This document shows, piece by piece, positions 44,044 to 52,524 of a stretch of DNA of 64,000 nucleotides. A program made the position numbers and the translations under genes. The first letter of the stretch is position 1. The number at the start of each line of letters is the position of its first letter. Below the pieces are notes generated by a model. That model was not told the DNA's origin. It saw nothing but the letters and a program-made list of their open reading frames with translations, and did not search any database. The stretch comes from Chitinophaga solisilvae (GTDB lineage Bacteria; Bacteroidota; Bacteroidia; Chitinophagales; Chitinophagaceae). Where the stretch lies: the NCBI RefSeq assembly GCF_009928525.1, contig NZ_JAABOK010000008.1:186001-250000 (forward strand). Direction: 5' to 3'.

Positions 44044-46869
44044 ATGAAAAAAAATATCCTTACACTTATCTATACTTTACTGTTCACGGCTGCCATGGCC
44101 CAGACGCAACGCCTGTCGCCCAGGCCGGAGGAAGTCATTTCACTCAACGGCAGCTGGACTTTCCAGCATCGCTACCCCATCCAGGTTCCCGGTGAATGGG
44201 TCATGCAGGGGTTTACCGTCAGCGAAGGAGAAACCGCCGTCTATACCCGCCCGCTCAACATCCCCGCCGCCTGGAAAGGACGGCGCATCAAAATCCGCTT
44301 CGATGCTGTCAGCAGCCATGCACGGGTGAAAGTAAACGGTATACAAACAGGCGAACATGAAGGCGGATTCGTCCCTTTTGAAACAGATATCACCAGCGCT
44401 CTTAACGGTAAGGCAGATACGCTCACCGTGGAAGTGCAGGCGCTCACCATCAGCGATTACCTCGCCTGTACGAGCCAGTATGCAGTGCATACGGTAGGCG
44501 GACTTATACGCAAGGTGAGCATGTATGCGCTGCCGGAGGTAAACCTCTCCGACATTTCCCTGCACACCACCTTCGATGCATTATATAAAAACGCGACCCT
44601 CCATATTGCCGCAACCATAGCCAATGAATCCACCATGCCGGCCAATGCTGCGCTGCGCTTCACCCTCCGCGATGCTGCGGGCAAAACTGTCTTGCAGTCA
44701 TCTGCCGGTATCATGGGGAAAATAGCAGCAGGCGGGCAATCGGCCGGCAACTATCAATTCAGCATCCGCACTCCCAGGCACTGGACGCCTGAAACACCCT
44801 ACCTGTATCAGTTACAGGTGGAGTTGCTGCAACAGGGAAAAATAACGGAAACAACTATCTCTACAGTAGGATTCAGACAGGTTAACATACAAGGCAATGA
44901 ACTGCTGGTCAACGGCAAGGCGGTAAAGCTCCGCGGCGTTAACCGCCACGATGTGCATCCGCTCACCGGCCGCAGCATCGCAGCGCCGCTGAACCGCCGC
45001 GATGCGCTCCTCTTCCGCGATGCCAACTGCAACTATATCCGTACCTCCCACTACCCCCCTTCTGAAGAATTCCTGGAGGCGGCAGACGAACTGGGACTCT
45101 TTGTGGAAAGCGAGGCTGCCCTCACCTGGATACAACACGGTGCATCTCCCATCTGGAAATTATGGGATTATAAAGACGAAAAATTCCTGCCGTATATGAT
45201 ACAGGCCAATGCAGATAATATCCGGGCTGGCAGAAATCATCCTTCGGTAATTATCTGGTCGCTGGGAAATGAATCCCTCTGGAGTCCGCTCTGGGAAAAG
45301 GTGCTGGCTTTTGTAAAGAAAACCGATCCTTCCCGGCCAACCACCTTTCACGATCAGTGCTGGGGCGGATTCAACAATGCCGGCAGTAAGGCCGACATTG
45401 CAGTATATCACTATCCGGGTATCAACGGACCGGCGAAAGCCGCTACCTCCGGCAGGCCCGTACTTTTCGGCGAATATGCGCACCTCTCCTGTTACAACCG
45501 CCGGGAACTGGCTACTGATCCGGGTATCCGGAGCGCCTACAATGCACCGCTGATTACCTTCTACGATTCTGTTTATCATTATAAAGGCTGCCTCGGCGGC
45601 GCTATCTGGAGTGGCATAGACGACATCTTCCACCTGCCTGGCGGGCAAATTGCGGGCTACGGCCCCTGGGGGCCTGTGGATGCCTGGAGAAGACCCAAAC
45701 CGGAATACACCGGCATGAAAAAAGCCTACGCCCCCGTGAAGATATTACAGGTACAGGAAACAAATGACTACCTGCAGCTGACAATACAGAACAGGTACGA
45801 CTTCACCTCCCTGAAAGACGTAAAGATCACGGCCAACGGGCAACTTCTTCACGCTGCTATTCCGGCCGGCGCCACCGGCACGCTGCGCATTCCGAAAAAA
45901 GAGCATGCACCGGTACATATAACGTTTACGGACCCACGCGGATTTATCTGCGCTGAAGAAATAACAGGAGCAGCAACTGTAATGCCTGTTCCCCGACCGG
46001 TATACGCCCTGCACTACACCGAAAATAACGGCGCTGTATTTATCCGGCAGGGACCTTATTCCTATACTATCAGCAAAACCAAAGGCATCATTACCTGCCT
46101 GCGTAAAGGCCAGGACACCCTGCTGCAGCAAGGTCCCGTATTCAGCGTTGTGCCCGCGAATGATGATGACGGCGGCAAACCAAATGTTGCAGGAGAAACC
46201 TATCAGCAGAACATCTACCCGCTGAAAAATTATCCGCTATATACCATCTTTGCAAAAGATATAAAAACAACGCAGTCAGATGCCGGTATTCGTATAGACA
46301 TGCACGTTACCTATACCAGCGGCAGCGGGAGACAATCATACCTGATAACGCCTGCCGGAGAACTGATAACGGAATATGCCGTGCATTACACCGGTCATGA
46401 TACACTTCCCTATCAATACGGACTGCTTCTGCAGCTGCCGGTACGGTTTAATCACCTGAGCTGGAAACGTACAGGAGCGCTCTCCGTCAGCGATACCACG
46501 GATATAGGCCGCAGCAGCGGCACTGCCATGCTGCATGCGACGCAGCTCAATGCCGTGGAACCCTTCGGCGTACAGCCGTCAGGGTTATGGAAAGATGATG
46601 CGAACGAGCTGGGATCGAATGATTTCAGGTCTACCAAACATACCATCCTGCAGGCAGCCTTGTCAGACAAAACAGGCAACACCGTACAGGCGGTATCAGA
46701 TGGCAGACAGCATTCCCGCTCCTGGCTGCAGGACGGAGCCGTTCAATGGCTCCTGGCCGATTACAGCAACAACGGCTCCGAACCATTTTACGGTTCACCG
46801 CATAGCAACGGAAAAATCAACATCAGGAATAAAACATTGCAGGGAAAACTTATTGTACAGCTGCCGTAA
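44044..46869 (+). CDS. LacZ-like glycoside hydrolase family 2 beta-galactosidase
   Basis: 941 aa from the ATG 44044, which gives a signal peptide (MKKNILTLIYTLLFTAAMAQ); the open frame further upstream overlaps the RraA-like gene and is rejected. Domains: GH2 sugar-binding (~20-200, SLNGSWTFQHRYPIQVPGEW), Ig-like, TIM barrel with LRGVNRHDVHPLTGRS, acid/base Glu in IIWSLGNES and nucleophile Glu in VLFGEYAHLS. A C-terminal Bgal_small-like domain (PYSYTISKTKGIITCLRKGQ) favours beta-galactosidase over beta-glucuronidase or mannosidase. It is exported to the periplasm and would release the sugar used by the next enzymes. Confidence 0.88.
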   Translation: MKKNILTLIYTLLFTAAMAQTQRLSPRPEEVISLNGSWTFQHRYPIQVPGEWVMQGFTVSEGETAVYTRPLNIPAAWKGRRIKIRFDAVSSHARVKVNGIQTGEHEGGFVPFETDITSALNGKADTLTVEVQALTISDYLACTSQYAVHTVGGLIRKVSMYALPEVNLSDISLHTTFDALYKNATLHIAATIANESTMPANAALRFTLRDAAGKTVLQSSAGIMGKIAAGGQSAGNYQFSIRTPRHWTPETPYLYQLQVELLQQGKITETTISTVGFRQVNIQGNELLVNGKAVKLRGVNRHDVHPLTGRSIAAPLNRRDALLFRDANCNYIRTSHYPPSEEFLEAADELGLFVESEAALTWIQHGASPIWKLWDYKDEKFLPYMIQANADNIRAGRNHPSVIIWSLGNESLWSPLWEKVLAFVKKTDPSRPTTFHDQCWGGFNNAGSKADIAVYHYPGINGPAKAATSGRPVLFGEYAHLSCYNRRELATDPGIRSAYNAPLITFYDSVYHYKGCLGGAIWSGIDDIFHLPGGQIAGYGPWGPVDAWRRPKPEYTGMKKAYAPVKILQVQETNDYLQLTIQNRYDFTSLKDVKITANGQLLHAAIPAGATGTLRIPKKEHAPVHITFTDPRGFICAEEITGAATVMPVPRPVYALHYTENNGAVFIRQGPYSYTISKTKGIITCLRKGQDTLLQQGPVFSVVPANDDDGGKPNVAGETYQQNIYPLKNYPLYTIFAKDIKTTQSDAGIRIDMHVTYTSGSGRQSYLITPAGELITEYAVHYTGHDTLPYQYGLLLQLPVRFNHLSWKRTGALSVSDTTDIGRSSGTAMLHATQLNAVEPFGVQPSGLWKDDANELGSNDFRSTKHTILQAALSDKTGNTVQAVSDGRQHSRSWLQDGAVQWLLADYSNNGSEPFYGSPHSNGKINIRNKTLQGKLIVQLP

Positions 46870-46890
46870 TAGTGCATAAAAACAACGGAC

Positions 46891-48057
46891 ATGAAAATCA
46901 CCGACGTGAAAGTATGGCTCGTAGAGGGCGTAAAATATAACTGGACACTGCTGAAAATATTCACGGATACGGGCCTTACCGGTGTAGGAGAAGCTACCAA
47001 CTGGCCGGGCAGCCCTATTGTATATCATGCCGCCCGGCATGTTGGCGAACGTATTACAGGGATGGACCCGATGAAAACAGATTTCATCTGGACCAAACTT
47101 TACCGTGACCTGAACTGGATGGGACCTTATGGCGCTTCTCTCTGCGCTATCAGCGGTATTGATATGGCGCTGCTGGACCTGAAAGGCAAAGCGCTGGGCG
47201 TACCCTGCTACGAACTGCTGGGTGGCGCTTTCCGCCATGATATTCAGTTGTATGCCAACTATTGGTTCACCGGCGGAGGGCACAATGCCACCGATTATGC
47301 GGCACAGGCGAAGAAAGTAAAAGATGCCGGATTTACCGGGTTGAAGTTTGATCCCTTTGCACACACGAATTATCTGTATGGAGAAGACCTTTCCTCCAGC
47401 CTTACGCTGACGCCGGCCCAGCAGGATCTGGCCTTTCATGTGAGCAAGGCTGTAAGGGATGCAGTAGGTCCTGATTTCGATATAATGATTGAAACACATG
47501 CCATGCTCAACTACCGCGTAGCTGTAAAGATGGCACAGCGCCTTGCCGAACTGGATATTACCTGGTATGAAGAGCCGGCAGGTCCGGAAAGCGCCGATAC
47601 CCTGCGCGCCATGCGGGAACGTATTCCTGCCGGCGTATCTATCTGTGTGGGGGAACGCCATTATACGCGTCATGGTATCCGTCCGCTGCTGGAAAAACAG
47701 GTATGCGATATCATGATGCCGGACATCACCCGTTGCGGCGGCCCTTCTGAGATGAAACGCATGGCTACCATGATGGAAGCCTATAATGTGCTGCTGGCCC
47801 CGCACAATCCCAACGGGCCGTTGTCTACACTCGCATCCGCACATGTCTGTGCTGCTGTTCCCAATTTTTTCCGGCAGGAATTTATGTTCAATGATGTACC
47901 CTGGAGAGATACCGTCATTACTCATCCTATTGCGGATATGATCCACGACGGGCACCTGCGGCTCAGCAACCGTGCGGGCCTCGGTGTAGATCTGGTAGAA
48001 GCGGAAATGGAAAAGCACCCGGGTATCCTGACGCCCAAACCAGGATTCTATGTATAG
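46891..48057 (+). CDS. Enolase-superfamily sugar-acid dehydratase (mandelate racemase group, galactonate-dehydratase-like)
   Basis: 388 aa. The N-terminal capping domain (KVWLVEG...FTDTGLTGVGEATN) precedes a TIM barrel. The barrel holds the Lys region GFTGLKFDPF, metal-ligand segments IMIETHA, TWYEEPAG and ICVGERH, and a late His in LLAPHNPNGP, as in D-galactonate/gluconate dehydratases. Members remove water from an aldonic acid to give a 2-keto-3-deoxy acid. The exact sugar acid cannot be read, but a LacZ-like enzyme upstream and a lactonase downstream point to galactonate or a close analogue. The next gene's start overlaps its stop by 8 bp. Confidence 0.86.
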   Translation: MKITDVKVWLVEGVKYNWTLLKIFTDTGLTGVGEATNWPGSPIVYHAARHVGERITGMDPMKTDFIWTKLYRDLNWMGPYGASLCAISGIDMALLDLKGKALGVPCYELLGGAFRHDIQLYANYWFTGGGHNATDYAAQAKKVKDAGFTGLKFDPFAHTNYLYGEDLSSSLTLTPAQQDLAFHVSKAVRDAVGPDFDIMIETHAMLNYRVAVKMAQRLAELDITWYEEPAGPESADTLRAMRERIPAGVSICVGERHYTRHGIRPLLEKQVCDIMMPDITRCGGPSEMKRMATMMEAYNVLLAPHNPNGPLSTLASAHVCAAVPNFFRQEFMFNDVPWRDTVITHPIADMIHDGHLRLSNRAGLGVDLVEAEMEKHPGILTPKPGFYV

Positions 48058-48949
48058 GGTGTGGAAAGCAATGCCCGTTTACAACTGCAACACCCTGCTG
48101 GGCGAAGGGCCTGTATGGGATAGCAGCGAACAGGCATTGTACTTCACCGATATTACCGGGCAGCACGTGTGGAGATATTCTCCCGCAGTACACGTCTGTA
48201 CATCCTTTCGCACCAGCCGGCCTGTCAGCCTCGTTATCCCCGCCGATGACGGCAGGCTGCTGCTGGGGTTACAGGGCAGTCTCACGTTAACGGATAAACG
48301 CTTCCGCTCTATGGAAAACATCTTGGCTGTAGAGCCACATATTCCGCTGAACCGCTGCAACGACGGTAAATGCGATGCAGCGGGCAGGCTCTGGTTCGGC
48401 ACCATGCATATACATGCCTTACCTCACCAGGGAGCTTTGTACTGCTATGACGGGAGCCTGCATAAAAAGCTGGACAGCATCAGTATTTCAAATGGCCTCT
48501 GCTGGTCTGCGGATCATACCGCCATGTACTACATTGATACACACGAGCGGACCATCCGCGCATATGACTTCAACATGGAAACAGCCGCCATCAGTCATCC
48601 CCGCGTGGTGGCACGTACCGTGGAATACCCCGACGGTATGTGCATGGACCGGGAAGGTATGCTGTGGGTAGCTATGTGGGGAGGCGGTTGCGTCAACAGG
48701 TATCATCCGCAGACGGGCGAGCTGACAGGCAGCGTCAGGGTGAATGCGCCACATGTAACCTCCTGTGCTTTCGGCGGCCCTGAGATGGATACATTGTATA
48801 TCACCACTGCCCGCAAAGACCTGACAGCCGCGCAGCTGGCCGCATATCCCGACAGCGGCGCCCTGTTTGCCGTAAAGCTGCCGGTACGGGGATTACCCGC
48901 TCACACCTTCTCCATTCCTGCGTGGAAGCAGCCACACACACGCTTTTAA
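48050..48949 (+). CDS. SMP-30/gluconolactonase-family lactonase
   Basis: 299 aa; a start at 48071 (MPVYNCNTLLGEGPVWDSSE) is equally plausible and would remove the 8-bp overlap with the dehydratase gene. A six-bladed propeller with the SMP-30 signature is present: LLGEGPVWD metal Glu, NRCNDGKCDAAGRLWFGTMH (Asn-Asp ligand region), ISNGLCWSADHTAMYYIDT and EYPDGMCMDREGMLWVAMWG. It opens sugar-acid lactones to aldonic acids, the step between a sugar dehydrogenase and the dehydratase. No signal peptide, so cytoplasmic. Confidence 0.9.
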   Translation: MYRVWKAMPVYNCNTLLGEGPVWDSSEQALYFTDITGQHVWRYSPAVHVCTSFRTSRPVSLVIPADDGRLLLGLQGSLTLTDKRFRSMENILAVEPHIPLNRCNDGKCDAAGRLWFGTMHIHALPHQGALYCYDGSLHKKLDSISISNGLCWSADHTAMYYIDTHERTIRAYDFNMETAAISHPRVVARTVEYPDGMCMDREGMLWVAMWGGGCVNRYHPQTGELTGSVRVNAPHVTSCAFGGPEMDTLYITTARKDLTAAQLAAYPDSGALFAVKLPVRGLPAHTFSIPAWKQPHTRF

Positions 48950-49037
48950 TTGCTGGTATGAAAAGGTTTTTTGATCTTCGTGATACCACCGGCAGCTTTT
49001 ATACAACCGGAAATCACCAGGAATAAATAAACAGGTT

Positions 49038-49775
49038 ATGTCACTGCAGATAGATTTAACAGGAAAAACAGCTATTGTTACCGGGGCCGCTTCCGGAATA
49101 GGAGCGGGCATATATCATGCCCTGCTGCAGGCCGGCGCCACGGTATATGGCGCTGACATCACCGGCAGCGGCGACATTCAGCCGGTTGATGTAACTGATG
49201 ACGCTCAGGTACAGTCGTTCGTAGCCAGCATAGCACAGCAGCATCCGCAAATTGACATCCTCATCTCCTGCGCCGGCAGCAACGTATTCACCGGCGCTGC
49301 AACTACCACGCCGGAAGAATGGGAGCAGAATATGCAACTTAACCTCAGATCGCACTGGCAGCTGGCGCGATGCTGCCGTCCCTGGCTGCAGCAGTCGGGC
49401 AACGGCGTCATCATCATCATTACCTCCAATCATGCGTATCGCACCATTCCCGGATGCTTTCCCTACAATGTTGCCAAAACCGCACTGACCGGACTGGTAC
49501 AAAGCCTGGCCGCAGAATGGGGCCCGCAGATACGTACAGTAGGCATTGCACCCGGATTCATAGATACTCCCGGCAACCAGACATGGTTCAACTCCTTCCC
49601 TGACCCCACCGCAGAAAGACAACGCACCATCAACCTGCACCCGGTCAGAAAACTGGGCACACCAGCCGAAATAGGCGCCTGGTGCGCCTTTCTGAGCAGC
49701 GACTACGCCTCCTTCGCCTCCGGCGTCACCTACCTCATAGATGGCGGAAGATCCGCACTTATGCAGGATGCCTGA
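49038..49775 (+). CDS. Short-chain dehydrogenase/reductase (probable sugar or sugar-acid dehydrogenase)
   Basis: 245 aa classical SDR. The cofactor motif is TGAASGIGAGI, with an Asp-type acceptor segment (YGADITG) that favours NAD. The NAG motif reads SCAGSN and the catalytic part IIIITSNHA then YNVAK (YxxxK). The C-terminal FLSSDYASFASGVTYLIDGG is typical. In this operon it may oxidise the free aldose to a lactone, or a keto-deoxy acid at a later step. It is last in the operon, and hairpin G follows its stop by about 10 bp. Confidence 0.9.
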   Translation: MSLQIDLTGKTAIVTGAASGIGAGIYHALLQAGATVYGADITGSGDIQPVDVTDDAQVQSFVASIAQQHPQIDILISCAGSNVFTGAATTTPEEWEQNMQLNLRSHWQLARCCRPWLQQSGNGVIIIITSNHAYRTIPGCFPYNVAKTALTGLVQSLAAEWGPQIRTVGIAPGFIDTPGNQTWFNSFPDPTAERQRTINLHPVRKLGTPAEIGAWCAFLSSDYASFASGVTYLIDGGRSALMQDA

Positions 49776-49785
49776 TACTCGTGAT

Positions 49786-49895
49786 ATATTTCGGGATTTT
49801 GAGATTTTATGATTTATGGATTTAAAATGCAGCAATTAACTCGCTTCGCTGCATTTCAAATCCGTAAATCATAAAATCTCAAAATCCCGAAATAT
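49786..49895. repeat. Long inverted repeat G (48-bp arms)
   Basis: 49786-49833 and 49848-49895 are complementary over 48 bp with two mismatches and a 14-nt loop. Arms carry CGGGATTTTGAGATTTTATG, and the loop-proximal part carries AAAATGCAGC, with GCAGCGAAG read from the other arm. It follows the SDR stop directly and probably ends the sugar operon. Confidence 0.9.
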
Positions 49896-49954
49896 TGTAT
49901 ATTCCTTCTCCCCTGCTCTGAAATTTATTTCATGAATGAAAAATGTTAACCAAA

Positions 49955-50953
49955 ATGAAAACATTAATTACCCTAACGACATGCTGTATACTGACAGGTA
50001 TACTTTTCTTCGCATGTCAAAAAGACCAGCAACCAGCAAAGGTTACCGAAGAAATTCCTGCAACGGTTCTCACTAAAATATCCGCCCTGGGATTCAGTAA
50101 AAAGGGCGTGATAAAAGTAAAGAGCGGATATCTGGTGGAAGGAGATATACTGCTTACTGAGAGCGATCTTGATAAGAAACAGGATATAATCCGGCTGCAT
50201 GTTGCAGAAACAGAACATTACCGCACCAACCGCCTGATTCTTTTCGGGGTGGACGATATTGGCTCGAGGATCTTGTATGTTTCCGTGGAGAATCTTTCTG
50301 CTAATTACATCACCGCCGTTGATGCGGCAATAGCAAGATATAATGCTCTTCAGCTGAGAATCCGGTTTACCAGGATACAAAGCGGAGGACAAATTGTAAT
50401 CGCCAATGGTGCACTGCCAGCTGATGTATTGGGTTCTTCCGGATTTCCAGACGGAAACGGCAACCCTGCCAACCGGATAGTATTGAATGTTGGCGCTATT
50501 GGCAACAATTTCCCTATAGGCTGGATGACCAGCATTATTACACATGAACTAGGTCACTGCATTGGTTTCCGCCATACGGACTATGCCAACCGCAACTATA
50601 GTTGTGGATCTGATCCCCACCCGGATGAAGGACAAAGTTCTTCCGGCGCCATACTTATTCCCGGAACACCGTCAGGCCCTGATGCAGACAGCTGGATGCT
50701 GGCCTGCAGCAATGGTACAGACAGGCCGTTTACCACCAATGACCAGCTGGCGCTGAACTATCTCTATGGATGCGGTTATGAAGGCAGTAAGGTTATCAAC
50801 GGAATCTGTGAAACTGGTGAGAAAAGATATACAAGTTCAGTCAGACAAGGGAACGTCTACCGGTGTACTTATGTCTATGTCTTCAGCGACGGCTCTGTCA
50901 GCAGGTCTTTCTTTTCCACCGGTAGTTTCCCCTGTTTGGTAGACCCGATTTAA
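49955..50953 (+). CDS. M57-type zinc metalloprotease lipoprotein
   Basis: About 332 aa from the ATG 49955 (49943 is an alternative start 4 codons upstream). The lipoprotein signal peptide MKTLITLTTCCILTGILFFAC is followed by an N-terminal GYLVEGDILLTESDL segment common in M57 proteins. The catalytic motif is HELGHCIGFRHTDY (HExxHxxGxxH zinc site). A C-terminal Cys-containing stretch (GYEGSKVINGICETGEKRYT ... GSFPC) may be a small disulfide domain. It is expected to be anchored outside the cytoplasm. It stands 1.3 kb before the lanthipeptide precursor; a role in maturation is possible but not shown. Confidence 0.83.
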   Translation: MKTLITLTTCCILTGILFFACQKDQQPAKVTEEIPATVLTKISALGFSKKGVIKVKSGYLVEGDILLTESDLDKKQDIIRLHVAETEHYRTNRLILFGVDDIGSRILYVSVENLSANYITAVDAAIARYNALQLRIRFTRIQSGGQIVIANGALPADVLGSSGFPDGNGNPANRIVLNVGAIGNNFPIGWMTSIITHELGHCIGFRHTDYANRNYSCGSDPHPDEGQSSSGAILIPGTPSGPDADSWMLACSNGTDRPFTTNDQLALNYLYGCGYEGSKVINGICETGEKRYTSSVRQGNVYRCTYVYVFSDGSVSRSFFSTGSFPCLVDPI

Positions 50954-51324
50954 TTGCGCACGGCTCCCCTTCAGAGCAGGGGATATCTGGCGACCAGCTT
51001 TCGCTTCTAAAATATCAGGACTGCTTCCAATAGTTTCTTACCATCAACCACATTCATCACGCACCACAAGCAGGATACACTTATCTGCTTCTCAACAAAA
51101 CCCCTATCCGGCGGCACTTTAAAACAACAATATGCATACATGCCATGGACAACCGCTTATCTGTTTTATCTGCAGAAGAATAAAATGTCATATGGCCATA
51201 TGCTTTTTAAATGACAACAGACACAAAATATATTTTTTTTACATCCTCGATAATTTTATAAAATTACTGCTGCATTACTGCATTACTGCAGTTTACATTC
51301 GTAACACATCAAAAAACAAATTCC
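50954..51324. other. AT-rich intergenic region
   Basis: 371 bp between the M57 protease gene and the small secreted protein gene. It has a few short direct repeats (GCATTACTGCATTACTGCA near 51272) and no recognisable gene or RNA. It probably carries the promoter for the next gene. Confidence 0.35.
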
Positions 51325-51606
51325 ATGAAATTCAAAGTAACCTGTTTACTATTGTTATGTTCCACCCTCTTCCTGTCCAGTGTAAATGCAACTGACAAGA
51401 AGGCTGCTGACAAGAAAGCCCCTGCCGCACCTAAGTTTAAAATCTTCGTTTCCTGCGCAGGAGTGCAACCGTTTTTCTATGGCTTCACCTATTACCCCGG
51501 ACAGCGCGTGGTTTATGCTAACACTCTTTACCAGGCCTCACAAACCAATTCAAGCCAGTGGCCTGGATTTGGTCCTTACTGGATCTGGCTTGGTCCCTGC
51601 AATTAA
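51325..51606 (+). CDS. Small secreted protein with CBM5/12-like carbohydrate-binding module
   Basis: 93 aa. The signal peptide ends near residue 22 (LLLLCSTLFLSSVNA), a Lys/Ala-rich linker (DKKAADKKAPAAPK) follows, and then a domain of about 45 residues matches the chitin-binding CBM5/12 pattern: YYPGQRVVYANTLYQA, an aromatic-rich middle and WIWLGPC at the end. Two Cys (in FVSCAG and LGPC) could form a disulfide. Free-standing modules of this kind may bind chitin or peptidoglycan-like glycans outside the cell. A strong hairpin follows the stop. Its closeness to the lanthipeptide genes may be chance. Confidence 0.72.
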   Translation: MKFKVTCLLLLCSTLFLSSVNATDKKAADKKAPAAPKFKIFVSCAGVQPFFYGFTYYPGQRVVYANTLYQASQTNSSQWPGFGPYWIWLGPCN

Positions 51607-51614
51607 TTGTTAAC

Positions 51615-51645
51615 TACAGGGGCGGCAGCAATGCTGGCCCCTGTA
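51615..51645 (+). terminator. Strong hairpin after the CBM-like gene
   Basis: TACAGGGGC at 51615-51623 pairs with GCCCCTGTA at 51637-51645 (9 bp), with an inner CAGC/GCTG stem. It lies 9 bp after the stop codon at 51606. No long U-run follows, so termination strength is uncertain. Confidence 0.6.
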
Positions 51646-51750
51646 TGTATCCGCACCCTGTGAAGCACAGTAGTACCAGGCTTCTCCTTTTATCCGGCAC
51701 GCACTACCAACGAAGCAACAGCTCCTTTAATCATCAGCCCGATTTCCCGG

Positions 51751-51837
51751 TTACAGTAATATAGACAGTACTCCGAACATACCTGTACCGGCCATCCATA
51801 CCAGCAGGATCAGCCCATTGCCGGAAGAAGCGTTCAT
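51751..51837 (-). CDS. Candidate 28-aa hydrophobic membrane peptide
   Basis: The reverse strand reads ATG at 51837-51835 to TAA at 51753-51751, giving MNASSGNGLILLVWMAGTGM followed by FGVLSILL. It is one continuous membrane-helix-like stretch after a short polar start, in an otherwise gene-free region between the CBM-like gene and lanA. No family is known to me. It could be chance; the only support is the composition. Confidence 0.25.
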   Translation of the reverse strand: MNASSGNGLILLVWMAGTGMFGVLSILL

Positions 51838-52091
51838 CTGACACGAAGAAACATCACACTGCCACATACTTAAAATATCTGTATCAGGTATTTTTTTTAC
51901 CGATAATTCTTGCTATATTTATTTTACCGTAGTAAACAAGCCCTTGAATATCCCAGGAACCCCTCAGCACCACTCCCTGGGTTATGCGTTGTCACCCGAT
52001 AAGTCAATCATCTTTTTTAAATTTTATCTATGAAATGATTCCCGAAATGGAAAAGTAACAGGCACTATTCCTTTATCTGTAATGCTGCGTA

Positions 52092-52112
52092 AGCGAAAAC
52101 GGGATTTTCGCT
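52092..52112 (+). promoter_or_regulatory. Hairpin upstream of lanA
   Basis: AGCGAAAA and TTTTCGCT form an 8-bp perfect stem around a 5-nt loop (CGGGA), 125 bp before the lanA start. It may be an operator, or a weak terminator of upstream transcription. Confidence 0.4.
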
Positions 52113-52164
52113 GTTCTTCCTATTGCCATTATTCTCACCTGAAAGTAAATCACTTAATAAAAAT

Positions 52165-52182
52165 CATTGTTGCGCAACAATG
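52165..52182. promoter_or_regulatory. Perfect 18-bp palindrome upstream of lanA
   Basis: CATTGTTGCGCAACAATG is a gap-free 9+9 dyad, 54 bp before the lanA ATG. A continuous dyad of this kind suits a dimeric repressor or activator site; with no loop it is a poor RNA hairpin. No regulator gene is in the visible part of the locus. Confidence 0.5.
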
Positions 52183-52236
52183 GGCGGATCTCGAAAAGCC
52201 CCATAATAGAGTAGAGTCAAATCAAAATCACTTATT

Positions 52237-52434
52237 ATGAAAAAAATCAAATTAGATCCTCTGGCCTTAGATAGAGAAACCATTGCCAAACTGGACGAAC
52301 AACAGTTACAGGAAATCGTAGGTGGCGTTATCGCTGATTTCGCCGCTACTTCCAGTGGCTGCGATACCGGCGGTTCCGACTGTGGCGAAACCGGCCAGTC
52401 AGGTGGTTGCGCTTCCGGTAGCAGCAAATGCTGA
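52237..52434 (+). CDS. lanA: Class I lanthipeptide precursor peptide
   Basis: 65 aa. The leader (1-30) starts MKKIKLDPLALDRETIAKLD and ends in a double-Gly site (IVGG, residues 29-30) for C39-type cleavage; the LDPLALD part is the usual Bacteroidota class I leader motif. The core (31-65) has four Cys (42, 49, 58, 65) and ten Ser/Thr (38, 39, 40, 44, 47, 52, 55, 60, 62, 63) in a Gly-rich background. SxxC spacings at 39-42, 55-58 and 62-65 would allow three small lanthionine rings; Cys49 could pair with Thr44 or Ser47. It is encoded just before TonB-receptor, lanB, lanC and lanT genes. The bioactivity is unknown. Confidence 0.93.
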   Translation: MKKIKLDPLALDRETIAKLDEQQLQEIVGGVIADFAATSSGCDTGGSDCGETGQSGGCASGSSKC

Positions 52435-52490
52435 TAACAGCACTTTGTGTCGCTTACTTATACCCATAAGCCAGGCGTACCAGGATGTAT

Positions 52491-52524
52491 GAGACCTGGA
52501 AGGCTAAAAAAACTTCCAGGTCTC
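52491..52524 (+). terminator. Intercistronic stem-loop after lanA
   Basis: GAGACCTGGAAG at 52491-52502 and its exact complement at 52513-52524 give a 12-bp perfect stem with a 10-nt A-rich loop, 56 bp after the lanA stop. No U-run follows, so partial attenuation or 3'-end protection of lanA mRNA is more likely than full termination. This would yield more precursor than enzymes. Confidence 0.7.

Noticed and set aside
46795..48018. A 407-codon minus-strand open frame
   Set aside because: It is fully antisense to the enolase-superfamily dehydratase gene, whose motifs are clear.
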